Shown in pieces: positions 33,066 through 43,529 of a stretch of DNA of 64,000 nucleotides (its first letter is position 1; each line of letters starts with the position of its first letter). The notes under the pieces are model-generated. The model was not told the origin of the DNA. It searched no databases and was given only the letters and a program-made list of their open reading frames with translations. The DNA is taken from NCBI GenBank assembly GCA_947579605.1, contig OX388320.1, forward strand, positions 4,402,001-4,466,000, written 5' to 3'. The stretch comes from Athripsodes cinereus (lineage: Eukaryota > Arthropoda > Insecta > Trichoptera > Leptoceridae). The position numbers and the translations under genes are program-made.

Positions 33066-33470
33066 TTATTTAAAACACTGTATTCTTTCCAAATTAAATT
33101 TATTCACCTCAAACGTTTTCGCCAAGGCTTCTGGTCTTACACTCTGGTCCAACACAGGTTGGCAAACTGAATGCCTTGGAGACCCTTGAAATTCACAAAA
33201 ATAGAAATACTTTAGTAAATATCCAAATACCATACGCATCTCCCCTGTTGATATACCCATCTCCTTCACTCTTTCCAAACACACTTAACTCCACCCAGTC
33301 TTCCCCACCTTCAAGCTCTCCCCCCCCCTCCCCCTAGTATAGAAAACAGACTCACTTTTTATGAACTTTAACTAATTAGTCCTCCTGATGATGCCAAGTA
33401 GAAGCCTTGGCGAAAACGTTTGAGGTGAATAAATTTAATTTGGAAAGAATACAGTGTTTTAAATAAAAAA
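33066..33470. mobile_element. Penelope-like element remnant with inverted arms
   Basis: The left arm (33066-33132) is repeated in reverse complement at 33400-33468, including CCTCAAACGTTTTCGCCAAG. The right arm carries a complete hammerhead-like motif (33381-33425). The left arm lost its CTGATGA part at the junction near 33132. The spacer contains a C-rich run at about 33320-33340. Flanking AATGTTTTTGTGTTAACACT at about 33010 is shared with the 56-kb locus. Assignment to Penelope-like elements is from the ribozyme layout; no GIY-YIG or RT sequence is visible. Confidence 0.6.
33381..33425 (+). ncRNA. Hammerhead ribozyme motif (type I, Penelope-like)
   Basis: Core elements in order are stem I strand CCTC (33381-33384), CTGATGA (33385-33391), stem II GCCAAG/CTTGGC around TAGAAGC (33393-33411), GAAA (33412-33415), a self-complementary AAACGTTT stem III with no loop, and stem I strand GAGG (33422-33425). 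One extra T separates CTGATGA from stem II. Short, loopless stem III is known from retroelement hammerheads, which are thought to act as dimers. Cleavage would fall after the T at 33421. Confidence 0.65.
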
Positions 33471-33479
33471 ATGATTTAA

Positions 33480-34060
33480 TTATATGTGAATCTGTAATTT
33501 GTAATAGTCGGATTTGGTGCTTAACTCAATTAATAATATTTTTTTATTTATTTCATATAATATAAACATTAATCCCAAATATACAGTCGCGCCAAATCCA
33601 TTAAAATAGATTTGTCGGCGCGTTCCTTACATAGTAACAATATATTATACATAAATTATTTAAACCACATCGAACATAAACTTAACAACTAAAGTATGTA
33701 TTTACAAAATTTCAGTTATATACAATTCGTATTTTGTTGTTTATGTAGATTAGGAAATACTGTGATATTAGTGAATATTAAATATACGCCACTGATGAAT
33801 ACATGTATTGAAACTAAACTTTATATTGAAATTTCAAAATTCTGAATAAATCCTTGAAAATTATTCCTTTGGTTATATTTAAAATAATATTATTCTTTTC
33901 TTCAATAACAACTTTCAAATTCTTATCCACAAAATTTTCTTATTTAAGAAAATATTAAACAATATCTTGTTCCTTGAAATCAATTCGAAAGACCTACACG
34001 TGAAGCTGCCATTGGGATTTATAAGAGAATAGAGTTTTGAAGCCTTCGATATGTTGCCTG
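33480..34060. other. AT-rich intergenic DNA, nothing recognised
   Basis: No coding or clear repeat structure. A GTCGGCGCG block at about 33616 is the only GC-rich feature. Confidence 0.5.
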
Positions 34061-34065
34061 ACCCT

Positions 34066-34195
34066 CACGCACTTGGCGATCGACTACAAACGAATTTTCG
34101 CCTATAACTGCAACAATAACGCATAATTATATGGTACATGTAGGTAGATTGTCGAAAAGTTCGCCAGTAGTCGATCGCTAAGTACGAATTGTCTA
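34066..34195. mobile_element. Foldback MITE with GCGATCGACTAC arms
   Basis: Left arm CTTGGCGATCGACTAC and right arm GTAGTCGATCGCTAAG are inverted repeats about 100 bp apart, around CTGCAACAATAACGCATAAT. A diverged sister copy lies in reverse at 5660-5795. Confidence 0.65.
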
Positions 34196-34345
34196 CGGCC
34201 TACCAGGTAGCTTCATTGGACAAAAGCATAGGTACATCGCAAAAAAGATGGGTTGCAGATTCGAATTCTATCTGGGGTACTACCAAATAAAATGACCTTT
34301 TATTATAGTTCCATGTGCTAAATAATTTACACATACATATTACCT
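34196..34345 (+). mobile_element. tRNA-derived SINE-like repeat, family S2
   Basis: A-box-like AGGTAGCTTCATTGGAC, B-box-like AGATTCGAATTC, then GGGGTACTACCAAATAAAAT and CTAAATAATTTACAC. Best of the three S2 copies. Confidence 0.55.
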
Positions 34346-34461
34346 CATACAATGATTATTTTTTTTAAAATTACTTTGATATCAATACAAGAAGGTCGGA
34401 GAAGTCAATTCTGGTATGATAATAGTTTTGGTAGAATTGACAGTTTCATTGCCATATAAAT

Positions 34462-36911
34462 TGATACGATATCGTCCCTCCAGGACGATCGCATCACTTC
34501 ATTACATACATAGCTATTTAAAAGAATCTATCCAATATTATATTTGATTTGATATAAGAAAAGAATTTACATTATACATAAGAAAAGTATATAAATTGGC
34601 TCAGCCCCCAGCTTTCTATGTACAAAGCACATAGAAAACACATAGAATATTATATGATAGAGAAAGTATATAAAGAAAGTTACAAGTATTTTGCAAGTAA
34701 AACAGATTAATATATTGGCTCAAGTTCATGTCTAGGTATGAATCTACTTGGTCTGTACAAGAGGAATGCACTGTGTGTGTGTGTACATATTTCAATTATA
34801 TATTTATACTCACGTAAAGTTCAGAGAATTCCTTATCCTTTGGTTTCATCATTTTCTTATGGTCATCTTATCATTATAGAATACATAGGTAATTCGAGCA
34901 ATAATGTTTCTTCTGTTAGCATACTTTATATTGCAAAGATTCTACTTATGTCTTTTCTTGAGTAGAATTATAGATATATATATATCCATATAAACAATCA
35001 AAAATTTATGTCAAGTGGAACAAAGATTATCATAAGTACATCATATCCTTCCTATTAAGTGGATATTTTATTTCCATCAATGGAGCCATTCATTTAGCTC
35101 TTTGTTGCCTTCATAGTAAAATAATATGGTCTTTCATCCACTGGTTGGTCAAGGAATCGAACCCTTGTGACATAACTACTCCAAGTATAACTAGGTTATT
35201 GGAAGAATATATACAAGGAGGCGAAGAGATGTACTTTAGCATTATTAAAAGTATTGAATCTACTTGTAGGTATAAAAAATGGATTTCAACAGAAAGATAT
35301 CGTATGGTAAGTGATTCACGTTTATTGTGCAAACATATATTACATAACAAGACAGTTATTTTCAAAGTAAATTTGTAGGGAATAACATTCCGCTCAATAT
35401 GCAAAGTTATGTAAGTTATACCATATTCGGATTGAGACAATAAAACAAACAATTGTAATTATCAATTAAACCAGCCTTGGTATTATCAATATAAATCAAT
35501 ACCTGGTTTATCATATGATATATAAACGTTAAATGGAATCATTCATTCTTCATTCAAACTCAAGTTCTTATATTATTACACAAAGGAAATTAATACATAA
35601 ATAGTTCAAAGATAATATGAATTCTGTTATAGAAAAATTATCATTATATACAATATACAATAGTATTATAGTCACTTACAGATGGACCGGCGAACAGGTG
35701 TTGAATAACACAAAGTCGAGTATGTTACTGATGACGTATTTTGTACCCTTTGACGGTAGAAGGCAGGATCGTGAAAGAAACATACTCTGATGTATCTATG
35801 GCGGTCGCTGGTCATTCCAAAGACGTACAGGGGTGCGTAGGTGGTGCCAGAATCTGATAGATTCTGTCCTCAAGACGGAAGAGATCACTACTTCTCTAGA
35901 GACATGGGAAATATTATACGTTCCTACACTATCCTCAGTGTAAAAGACAGAAGGCGTCACTATTTCAATAGTCCTTTCAGAAATACACAGCTAGTCATTT
36001 AATCACTCTTTTAACAAAGGTCGAGACCGGAGAATTTACTAGAGGATTACCCAGTTCACATTGGAATGCGAGTTATATCGGTAAATCACCGATATGCAAT
36101 ACTCAGGCTCTCCGAGGTGAAGTTATACACGTTGCAGATTTTGGAACACATTCGTAACTTTAATTAAATTTATAATACTGAGCAATTAGAAAGAATAGTT
36201 TACGTGATGTTATATGATTCCTATCATTGAATATTTGTTCAGAAACAATGGATTATCTCACTTCACACGGTTAAGTAGATTGGCGGGAACACCACGAAAC
36301 CACGCCCTAACGGACATATACTACAATATTGAAAACCACCAAATGTTATTATTATCACCACAAGAATCGCAATATATATATAACTCAAAGAGAATATAAG
36401 CTTGTCCATAACAGTATTCCGTTTATTGATTACTATTGATTATTAATCTTTAATATTGTTCCTTGATATTGGCGGTAAGATTGGTCGCGCACGTAAAACT
36501 AACACAGATTTTTAAAGTATATTATTAACGACACACAATTCGAATAGTTTTACGTACAACAGAAGGCAACACACTTGTTTATCACATCAGGAAGTTAAGT
36601 ACTATTAAACAATTATCGTTAGTATTATTATTGTGTCGGAGTCACGCACAAAGCGGTTCGCAACCAAGGCGGGAAGGGACAATCCCTTCTTTCGTCCAAC
36701 CTATGCCATGGTTTGCGGGTAACTGATTTCAAATGGACGCGAGCGGGACCAGTAAAGTTTAACGGTTATTCTTCAAGGGAATGAGAATCATACGATGTTG
36801 TGCCGTGTGCAGATCGAAGCACCAGCCAGTCACGTGTTCTTTGTAACGTACAATTATTATTATTATTACGGAAGACTCACAGACAACAAATGACTGTAGG
36901 AACATTAGCCA
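34462..36911 (-). repeat. Long terminal repeat (left), 3' LTR of a minus-strand element
   Basis: This 2450-bp block is repeated directly at 40227-42662. The copies differ by a ~12-bp indel near 34542, a 2-bp indel near 34644 and few substitutions. Read on the minus strand it starts TGGCTAATGTTCC and ends CGATATCGTATCA, so it has the TG...CA ends of an LTR. Small open frames inside (for example 35111-35452) are identical in both copies but show no coding features. The right edge is followed, on the minus-strand upstream side, by a purine-rich stretch (GAAAATTTGAAGAGA). Confidence 0.72.
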
Positions 36912-39900
36912 TCTCTTCAAATTTTCAAGTTCCCCAATTATACAAAAAAAAGTTGAGAACCACTACAAAATTTGTTGAGAACCACTGGTTACATGAAAAG
37001 ATTGAATACCACTGGTTACATAAGCAGTTATATAGGTACCCAATTACAGACAAACAATTCAAAAATTGGTAGCTTATATACTATTACAATGTTTCTTACA
37101 TCCTATAGCCCATTCAATTATTATTATTAAGCACTCGCGGTAAATTGCCCATAGTCAAAATAGATGCGAACTGTTTTCATATTTTGACTTACACTTCTTA
37201 ATAATAACACAAAATTCACATTGGTTGTTTTAGTACGGGGCTCCTATCAAAAGTCTGATAGCTACAATCATAACAATATAATAGTACATAGAGATGAGTA
37301 TATATATAGACATGTGCATATGTGCATGTATACGAAAAACACAGGTTATGAAAACAACAACTTTAAACATTTTACAATACAATTTTATAAGAAACTCAGG
37401 ATCGGTATTACGTTTCAATATACGGTTCGTTCTATACAAGTGATAAAATTTATTCTCTTCAATAATTTATCAACATACGTACGTTTCATTGATGGATTCA
37501 TTTACTACGATCGACGACAAGTTTAACATTTTAAACATGACAAACATATAAAACAAAAGTTACATACTTAAGAAGTTGGTTTACATCATTTTCGATTCCA
37601 GTTACATGTATCCGGCGAGGGAAAAGTAACATAAAGGAATCTAAATAAATATAAACAATTTTGTATAGATGGAATTAGAGATACTACATTTTCGCTTCAT
37701 TTAACCCATTAAGCTTAATAGCACTCATATACAAGTGATTTCATGTACCATGTACCATACAAAGATATTGGCAAAGCACAGAAAGAAATCATACATAATA
37801 AGGACATATACATATTAGAAAAACAATTTACACGCAGACATGACATAATGGTACATCACGACGACTGCAATCACATTTACAGTAACCGATATTCATTATT
37901 GGCGTCAAATCCTTCTACGCATATTACATAGACACAGTTCTCACACAGAGACAGATTTCTCACATAGAGATAATCTCAGAGGATCGTCATCCTCATACAG
38001 GCTTAATACATGACAAATACATTGAACAACTTTCGATCTTTGCTACACAATATACAAGTTACAAGTTCAATAAATTCTTTACATACATCATTATTCAAAT
38101 TCAACATTAACTTCTTCATACAGAGCGCACCTTTCATAAACAGATTCATACATCATCTTTATTCACTAACATACAATTAATCAAAATTATCCCATTGAAT
38201 ATCTGTAGCCAACATTCCACTACAGGGTTTATTCTGTGTCCTTCATAAGCCATTCCCGTTCAATGTCAAAATGTTCTATCACATTTTCCAATGTATTCAA
38301 GCAACATAACAAATTTTCCACAAAGTCACAAAATTATTTAATTCAACAAGGATATACTACATCCAAACATTTCCAATTACAATTCATAAGAGATTACTAC
38401 GTGTCCTACACGGAATTAAACGTCATATAAACTCAAACTTCAAAATAATAGGCATGAACGATTAGCAATCACATTGTCTACATTCATCAAAAAGAGCATT
38501 ACGATTTATCTTTCACACATCCAGATAACATCGTCTCTATATCGATTACACAAAAGTCACAAAAAAAAGTATTTAACACATCTCTCCTACCACGGCTTTA
38601 CATATTACATAAACATAACTCATTTTTTATCAAAGAGCGTTCGTTAGTTTACCTTAACGGGACAATTCACTTAACGGACTCAGTTCTCAAATAAACAAGG
38701 CATAGGTTACTTCAATATGTCACGCTGATAATAAGCCGCAAAAGTCACATTATTACATTTCAAGAAAATTAATTACTTCACAAAAGATAACAAATTCCGT
38801 ACACGAAGGGTTAATATTCAACAGCAAAAATTCTACATCGTTACATGGTTACTTCTTTAATTTCCAAAAAAAATTTTACAAAACATCATTCTACTATTTA
38901 CGATAATGTCAAAATTTTCAACGATGGTCATCAAAGGGTTAACTGTTTCTTAACTAAATTAAAAATTCAGTTATAGTTCACAACTTGACATTAAAAAAAA
39001 TTCAATTATTGTTCACAAAGGGTTGATAAATTCGGTCATGCTTCACTAAGGGTTAAGTGTATTTATTTTTCAAATTTCGTGAACGGTCGTGAAGGTTTAA
39101 CATAATTTGTTTCGATTTATTTTTAACTTTAATTTTCTCAAAACAAAAATATTTATTTAATATTATTCATCATTATTATTTCGTCACATCACTACGTACG
39201 CACATTTAAATTCTTATCAAAACTCTACTACGCATAATTTTACACAACAACGCTTATTTAATATTGTTTCTCCAAGAGTTCAATAAAAATACTTATTCCA
39301 AATACAACATTTTACTGTTTCAAAAAATTTTAATTCAATTTAATATTTAACATCGATTTTTACTCTCATCGTTTGAAAATGAATCTACTATTAAAATAAC
39401 ATAACAACAAAATTCTGTTTACCGGCAAAGTTCTTTGTACACTATGGTTTACTATACCTATAACACTATGGGTACATATTATTTCGTTTCATTCAAATAA
39501 TATTATTTTCAACTATACATTTTACTAATATTTTGGACTTCCCGATTTGTGTGTTCATCTTACCATTACAATGTCGAGGTAAGTTTGCGCGCTGTCTCTC
39601 TTTCGCTTGCGACGCATAGGTACGTACATACTATGCTGTGTTTTATTTCTTAATAACGGACTTCTCCCTACGAACGGAATAATTCACACTATTTTAAAAA
39701 CTGACTGCACCCAATTGTGTTCTGCATACGCGCTCTCGATGGAACATACTACATGTTGTATAGGTAGGTATGTATACTGCGGTATAATAATATTATCGGT
39801 CTCTACTGATAACAGTTTTTTCTTAGCGCGCGATGTATTTCGAACAAAAGTACATTACCCTGATACAACGACATTCGTCTGGCGAAAAATTTATCGACAC

Positions 39901-40223
39901 ATTACTTCATCTCGCGCACAGTATTTCTTGCTACAAGTTACTACTACCATCGTTACAAACATATTCGCGATATACAGAAACACTTTTATTTTAAATACGA
40001 ACATTTAAATTATTTATCTGACGATTCCTGTTTCATTTTTTAAAATTGTTTTCATATACATACACACATTAAAATTATTACATTTTCAATTAATATCAAT
40101 ACACATTATTACACATTATAGATGAGAACTCTGAACCTTAAAATCATACATATTCACCACACAATACATTTAAAATTCCGGGCCAACAACTATGCGAGTT
40201 GTACGATCCAGGACGAGCTGCCC
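36912..40223 (-). other. Non-coding interior of the long-LTR element, G-poor on the plus strand
   Basis: The longest frame is 133 codons (39607-40008) and resembles nothing known. The plus strand is conspicuously poor in G and rich in A, C and T between about 37.6 and 39.5 kb. Near the right end a small hairpin (ACAACT/AGTTGT) lies beside the primer-binding-site-like sequence. Confidence 0.6.
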
Positions 40224-40226
40224 AAT

Positions 40227-42662
40227 TGATACGATATCGTCCCTCCAGGACGATCGCATCACTTCATTACATACATAGCTATTTAAAAGAATCTATCCAA
40301 TATTATATAAGAAAAGAATTTACATTATACATAAGAAAAGTATATAAATTGGCTCAGCCCCCAGCTTTCTATGTACAAAGCACATAGAAAACACAGAATA
40401 TTATATGATAGAGAAAGTATATAAAGAAAGTTACAAGTATTTTGCAAGTAAAACAGATTAATATATTGGCTCAAGTTCATGTCTAGGTATGAATCTACTT
40501 GGTCTGTACAAGAGGAATGCACTGTGTGTGTGTGTACATATTTCAATTATATATTTATACTCACGTAAAGTTCAGAGAATTCCTTATCCTTTGGTTTCAT
40601 CATTTTCTTATGGTCATCTTATCATTATAGAATACATAGGTAATTCGAGCAATAATGTTTCTTCTGTTAGCATACTTTATATTGCAAAGATTCTACTTAT
40701 GTCTTTTCTTGAGTAGAATTATAGATATATATATATCCATATAAACAATCAAAAATTTATGTCAAGTGGAACAAAGATTATCATAAGTACATCATATCCT
40801 TCCTATTAAGTGGATATTTTATTTCCATCAATGGAGCCATTCATTTAGCTCTTTGTTGCCTTCATAGTAAAATAATATGGTCTTTCATCCATTGGTTGGT
40901 CAAGGAATCGAACCCTTGTGACATAACTACTCCAAGTATAACTAGGTTATTGGAAGAATATATACAAGGAGGCGAAGAGATGTACTTTAGCATTATTAAA
41001 AGTATTGAATCTACTTGTAGGTATAAAAAATGGATTTCAACAGAAAGATATCGTATGGTAAGTGATTCACGTTTATTGTGCAAACATATATTACATAACA
41101 AGACAGTTATTTTCAAAGTAAATTTGTAGGGAATAACATTCCGCTCAATATGCAAAGTTATGTAAGTTATACCATATTCGGATTGAGACAATAAAACAAA
41201 CAATTGTAATTATCAATTAAACCAGCCTTGGTATTATCAATATAAATCAATACCTGGTTTATCATATGATATATAAACGTTAAATGGAATCATTCATTCT
41301 TCATTCAAACTCAAGTTCTTATATTATTACACAAAGGAAATTAATACATAAATAGTTCAAAGATAATATGAATTCTGTTATAGAAAAATTATCATTATAT
41401 ACAATATACAATAGTATTATAGTCACTTACAGATGGACCGGCGAACAGGTGTTGAATAACACAAAGTCGAGTATGTTACTGATGACGTATTTTGTACCCT
41501 TTGACGGTAGAAGGCAGGATCGTGAAAGAAACATACTCTGATGTATCTATGGCGGTCGCTGGTCATTCCAAAGACGTACAGGGGTGCGTAGGTGGTGCCA
41601 GAATCTGATAGATTCTGTCCTCAAGACGGAAGAGATCACTACTTCTCTAGAGACATGGGAAATATTATACGTTCCTACACTATCCTCAGTGTAAAAGACA
41701 GAAGGCGTCACTATTTCAATAGTCCTTTCAGAAATACACAGCTAGTCATTTAATCACTCTTTTAACAAAGGTCGAGACCGGAGAATTTACTAGAGGATTA
41801 CCCAGTTCACATTGGAATGCGAGTTATATCGGTAAATCACCGATATGCAATACTCAGGCTCTCCGAGGTGAAGTTATACACGTTGCAGATTTTGGAACAC
41901 ATTCGTAACTTTAATTAAATTTATAATACTGAGCAATTAGAAAGAATAGTTTACGTGATGTTATATGATTCCTATCATTGAATATTTGTTCAGAAACAAT
42001 GGATTATCTCACTTCACACGGTTAAGTAGATTGGCGGGAACACCACGAAACCACGCCCTAACGGACATATACTACAATATTGAAAACCACCAAATGTTAT
42101 TATTATCACCACAAGAATCGCAATATATATATAACTCAAAGAGAATATAAGCTTGTCCATAACAGTATTCCGTTTATTGATTACTATTGATTATTAATCT
42201 TTAATATTGTTCCTTGATATTGGCGGTAAGATTGGTCGCGCACGTAAAACTAACACAGATTTTTAAAGTATATTATTAACGACACACAATTCGAATAGTT
42301 TTACGTACAACAGAAGGCAACACACTTGTTTATCACATCAGGAAGTTAAGTACTATTAAACAATTATCGTTAGTATTATTATTGTGTCGGAGTCACGCAC
42401 AAAGCGGTTCGCAACCAAGGCGGGAAGGGACAATCCCTTCTTTCGTCCAACCTATGCCATGGTTTGCGGGTAACTGATTTCAAATGGACGCGAGCGGGAC
42501 CAGTAAAGTTTAACGGTTATTCTTCAAGGGAATGAGAATCATACGATGTTGTGCCGTGTGCAGATCGAAGCACCAGCCAGTCACGTGTTCTTTGTAACGT
42601 ACAATTATTATTATTATTACGGAAGACTCACAGACAACAAATGACTGTAGGAACATTAGCCA
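40227..42662 (-). repeat. Long terminal repeat (right), 5' LTR of a minus-strand element
   Basis: Partner of 34462-36911, 2436 bp. It lacks the ~12-bp segment present in the left copy and carries T instead of C at about 40892. Its outer edge is followed by GTACGAACTTTTCC, unrelated to the left flank. Confidence 0.72.
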
Positions 42663-42780
42663 GTACGAACTTTTCCGCAGCGATTATTCAATGCGTAGCA
42701 AAATGTACCTACCGATAAATAGGAGCACTTCCACTCCTAAAATAAACTGGAAAGAGGATATTTCAACAAAGTAACAAATT

Positions 42781-42785
42781 AACCT
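42781..42785. repeat. BEL/Pao target-site duplication, left
   Basis: AACCT directly before the 5' LTR. The identical pentamer follows the 3' LTR at 49266-49270. Five bases is within the usual BEL/Pao range. Confidence 0.9.
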
Positions 42786-43199
42786 TGTTAGATATATTAT
42801 CAATATCTAATATTTTTTTGTGTGTGTATCACTGGTGTTTATTGTGTGTGCAATCTTCTTTGCATATCCTTCCCCCACTCCCTTCCTTATACCCCAGTGT
42901 GCTCACATAATTGTTACAAAAACTCGCTCTTCTGCTGAAAACTTTGGTGATGTGCACACGCATATAATATATCAGTCATATATCAAACAGTTTCAATAGT
43001 GTAATTAAGTGATTGTGATTAATTAAAGTAATTCAATGATAATAATAATCAAAATAGTGATATTAAAACAAACAATTATATAAGGTGTTTAAGTGCAATA
43101 CAAGAAAGAAAATAGAAATTTAGGGTGAGTTACAGCCTCCTATATACAGTCCTAATTTCAGTAGTGATATTTAGCCTTTTAACAGGAAAATATTCTACA
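42786..43199 (+). repeat. BEL/Pao 5' LTR
   Basis: Starts TGTTAGATATATTATCAATA and ends AAAATATTCTACA. A short inverted repeat AGATAT/ATATCT lies next to the start. Promoter and polyadenylation functions are expected here; no strong TATA box is obvious. Identical to the 3' LTR at 413 of 414 positions. Confidence 0.96.
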
Positions 43200-43529
43200 T
43201 CCCTTTTGGTCCCTCTTACCGTATACAGTTATCCTTTTTTCTATTTTATTTCAAAGCGATTTGCACATTTAGTATTCATTCAGTGATACATACTTCATAC
43301 ATAGGTACATAGTAGATTCATATTTCAATTGCAACAAAGTATTGTGGGTAGCATTTTTTTTCACATTGATTTTGATTACTGTTCAACTGAAAACCATAGA
43401 TAGTTCATAGTTGGCAATCAGCTGCAATTCAAGACGGCAGCCATCTTAGTTGTTTACATTTATTGACATTTTTAAACGTCACTTTGACATAACTTTGTTT
43501 ATTATCGTATTACTCAGTCAAACTTCAAA
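43200..43529 (+). promoter_or_regulatory. BEL/Pao 5' leader with candidate primer-binding site
   Basis: TGGTCCCTCTTACCG at 43207-43221, eight bases after the LTR, begins with the TGG needed to pair with a tRNA CCA end. I cannot name the tRNA. The remaining leader is AT-rich and runs to the gag start codon. Confidence 0.5.

Larger units (their letters stand above)
34462..42662 (-). mobile_element. Non-autonomous long-LTR retrotransposon (LARD-like)
   Basis: Two 2.44-kb direct repeats flank a 3.3-kb non-coding interior. In minus orientation the 5' LTR (42662-40227) is followed two bases later by TGGGCAGCTCGTCCTGGAT. This begins with TGG, as a primer-binding site must, and partly resembles the complement of a tRNA-Pro 3' end (from memory, with mismatches). 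A purine-rich tract precedes the 3' LTR. No gag, pol or protease is present. No target-site duplication is seen (left flank TAAAT, right flank GTACG). That fits inter-element recombination, or the alternative of a segmental or assembly duplication. Confidence 0.6.

Noticed and set aside
33066..33284. 72-codon minus-strand frame as a gene
   Set aside because: Most of its second half is the Penelope-like arm, which recurs elsewhere as non-coding repeat.
34738..36399. Small open frames duplicated identically at 40489-42150, which could be read as paralogous genes
   Set aside because: They are identical because they lie in the two copies of one long repeat. No domain, codon bias or conserved start is visible.
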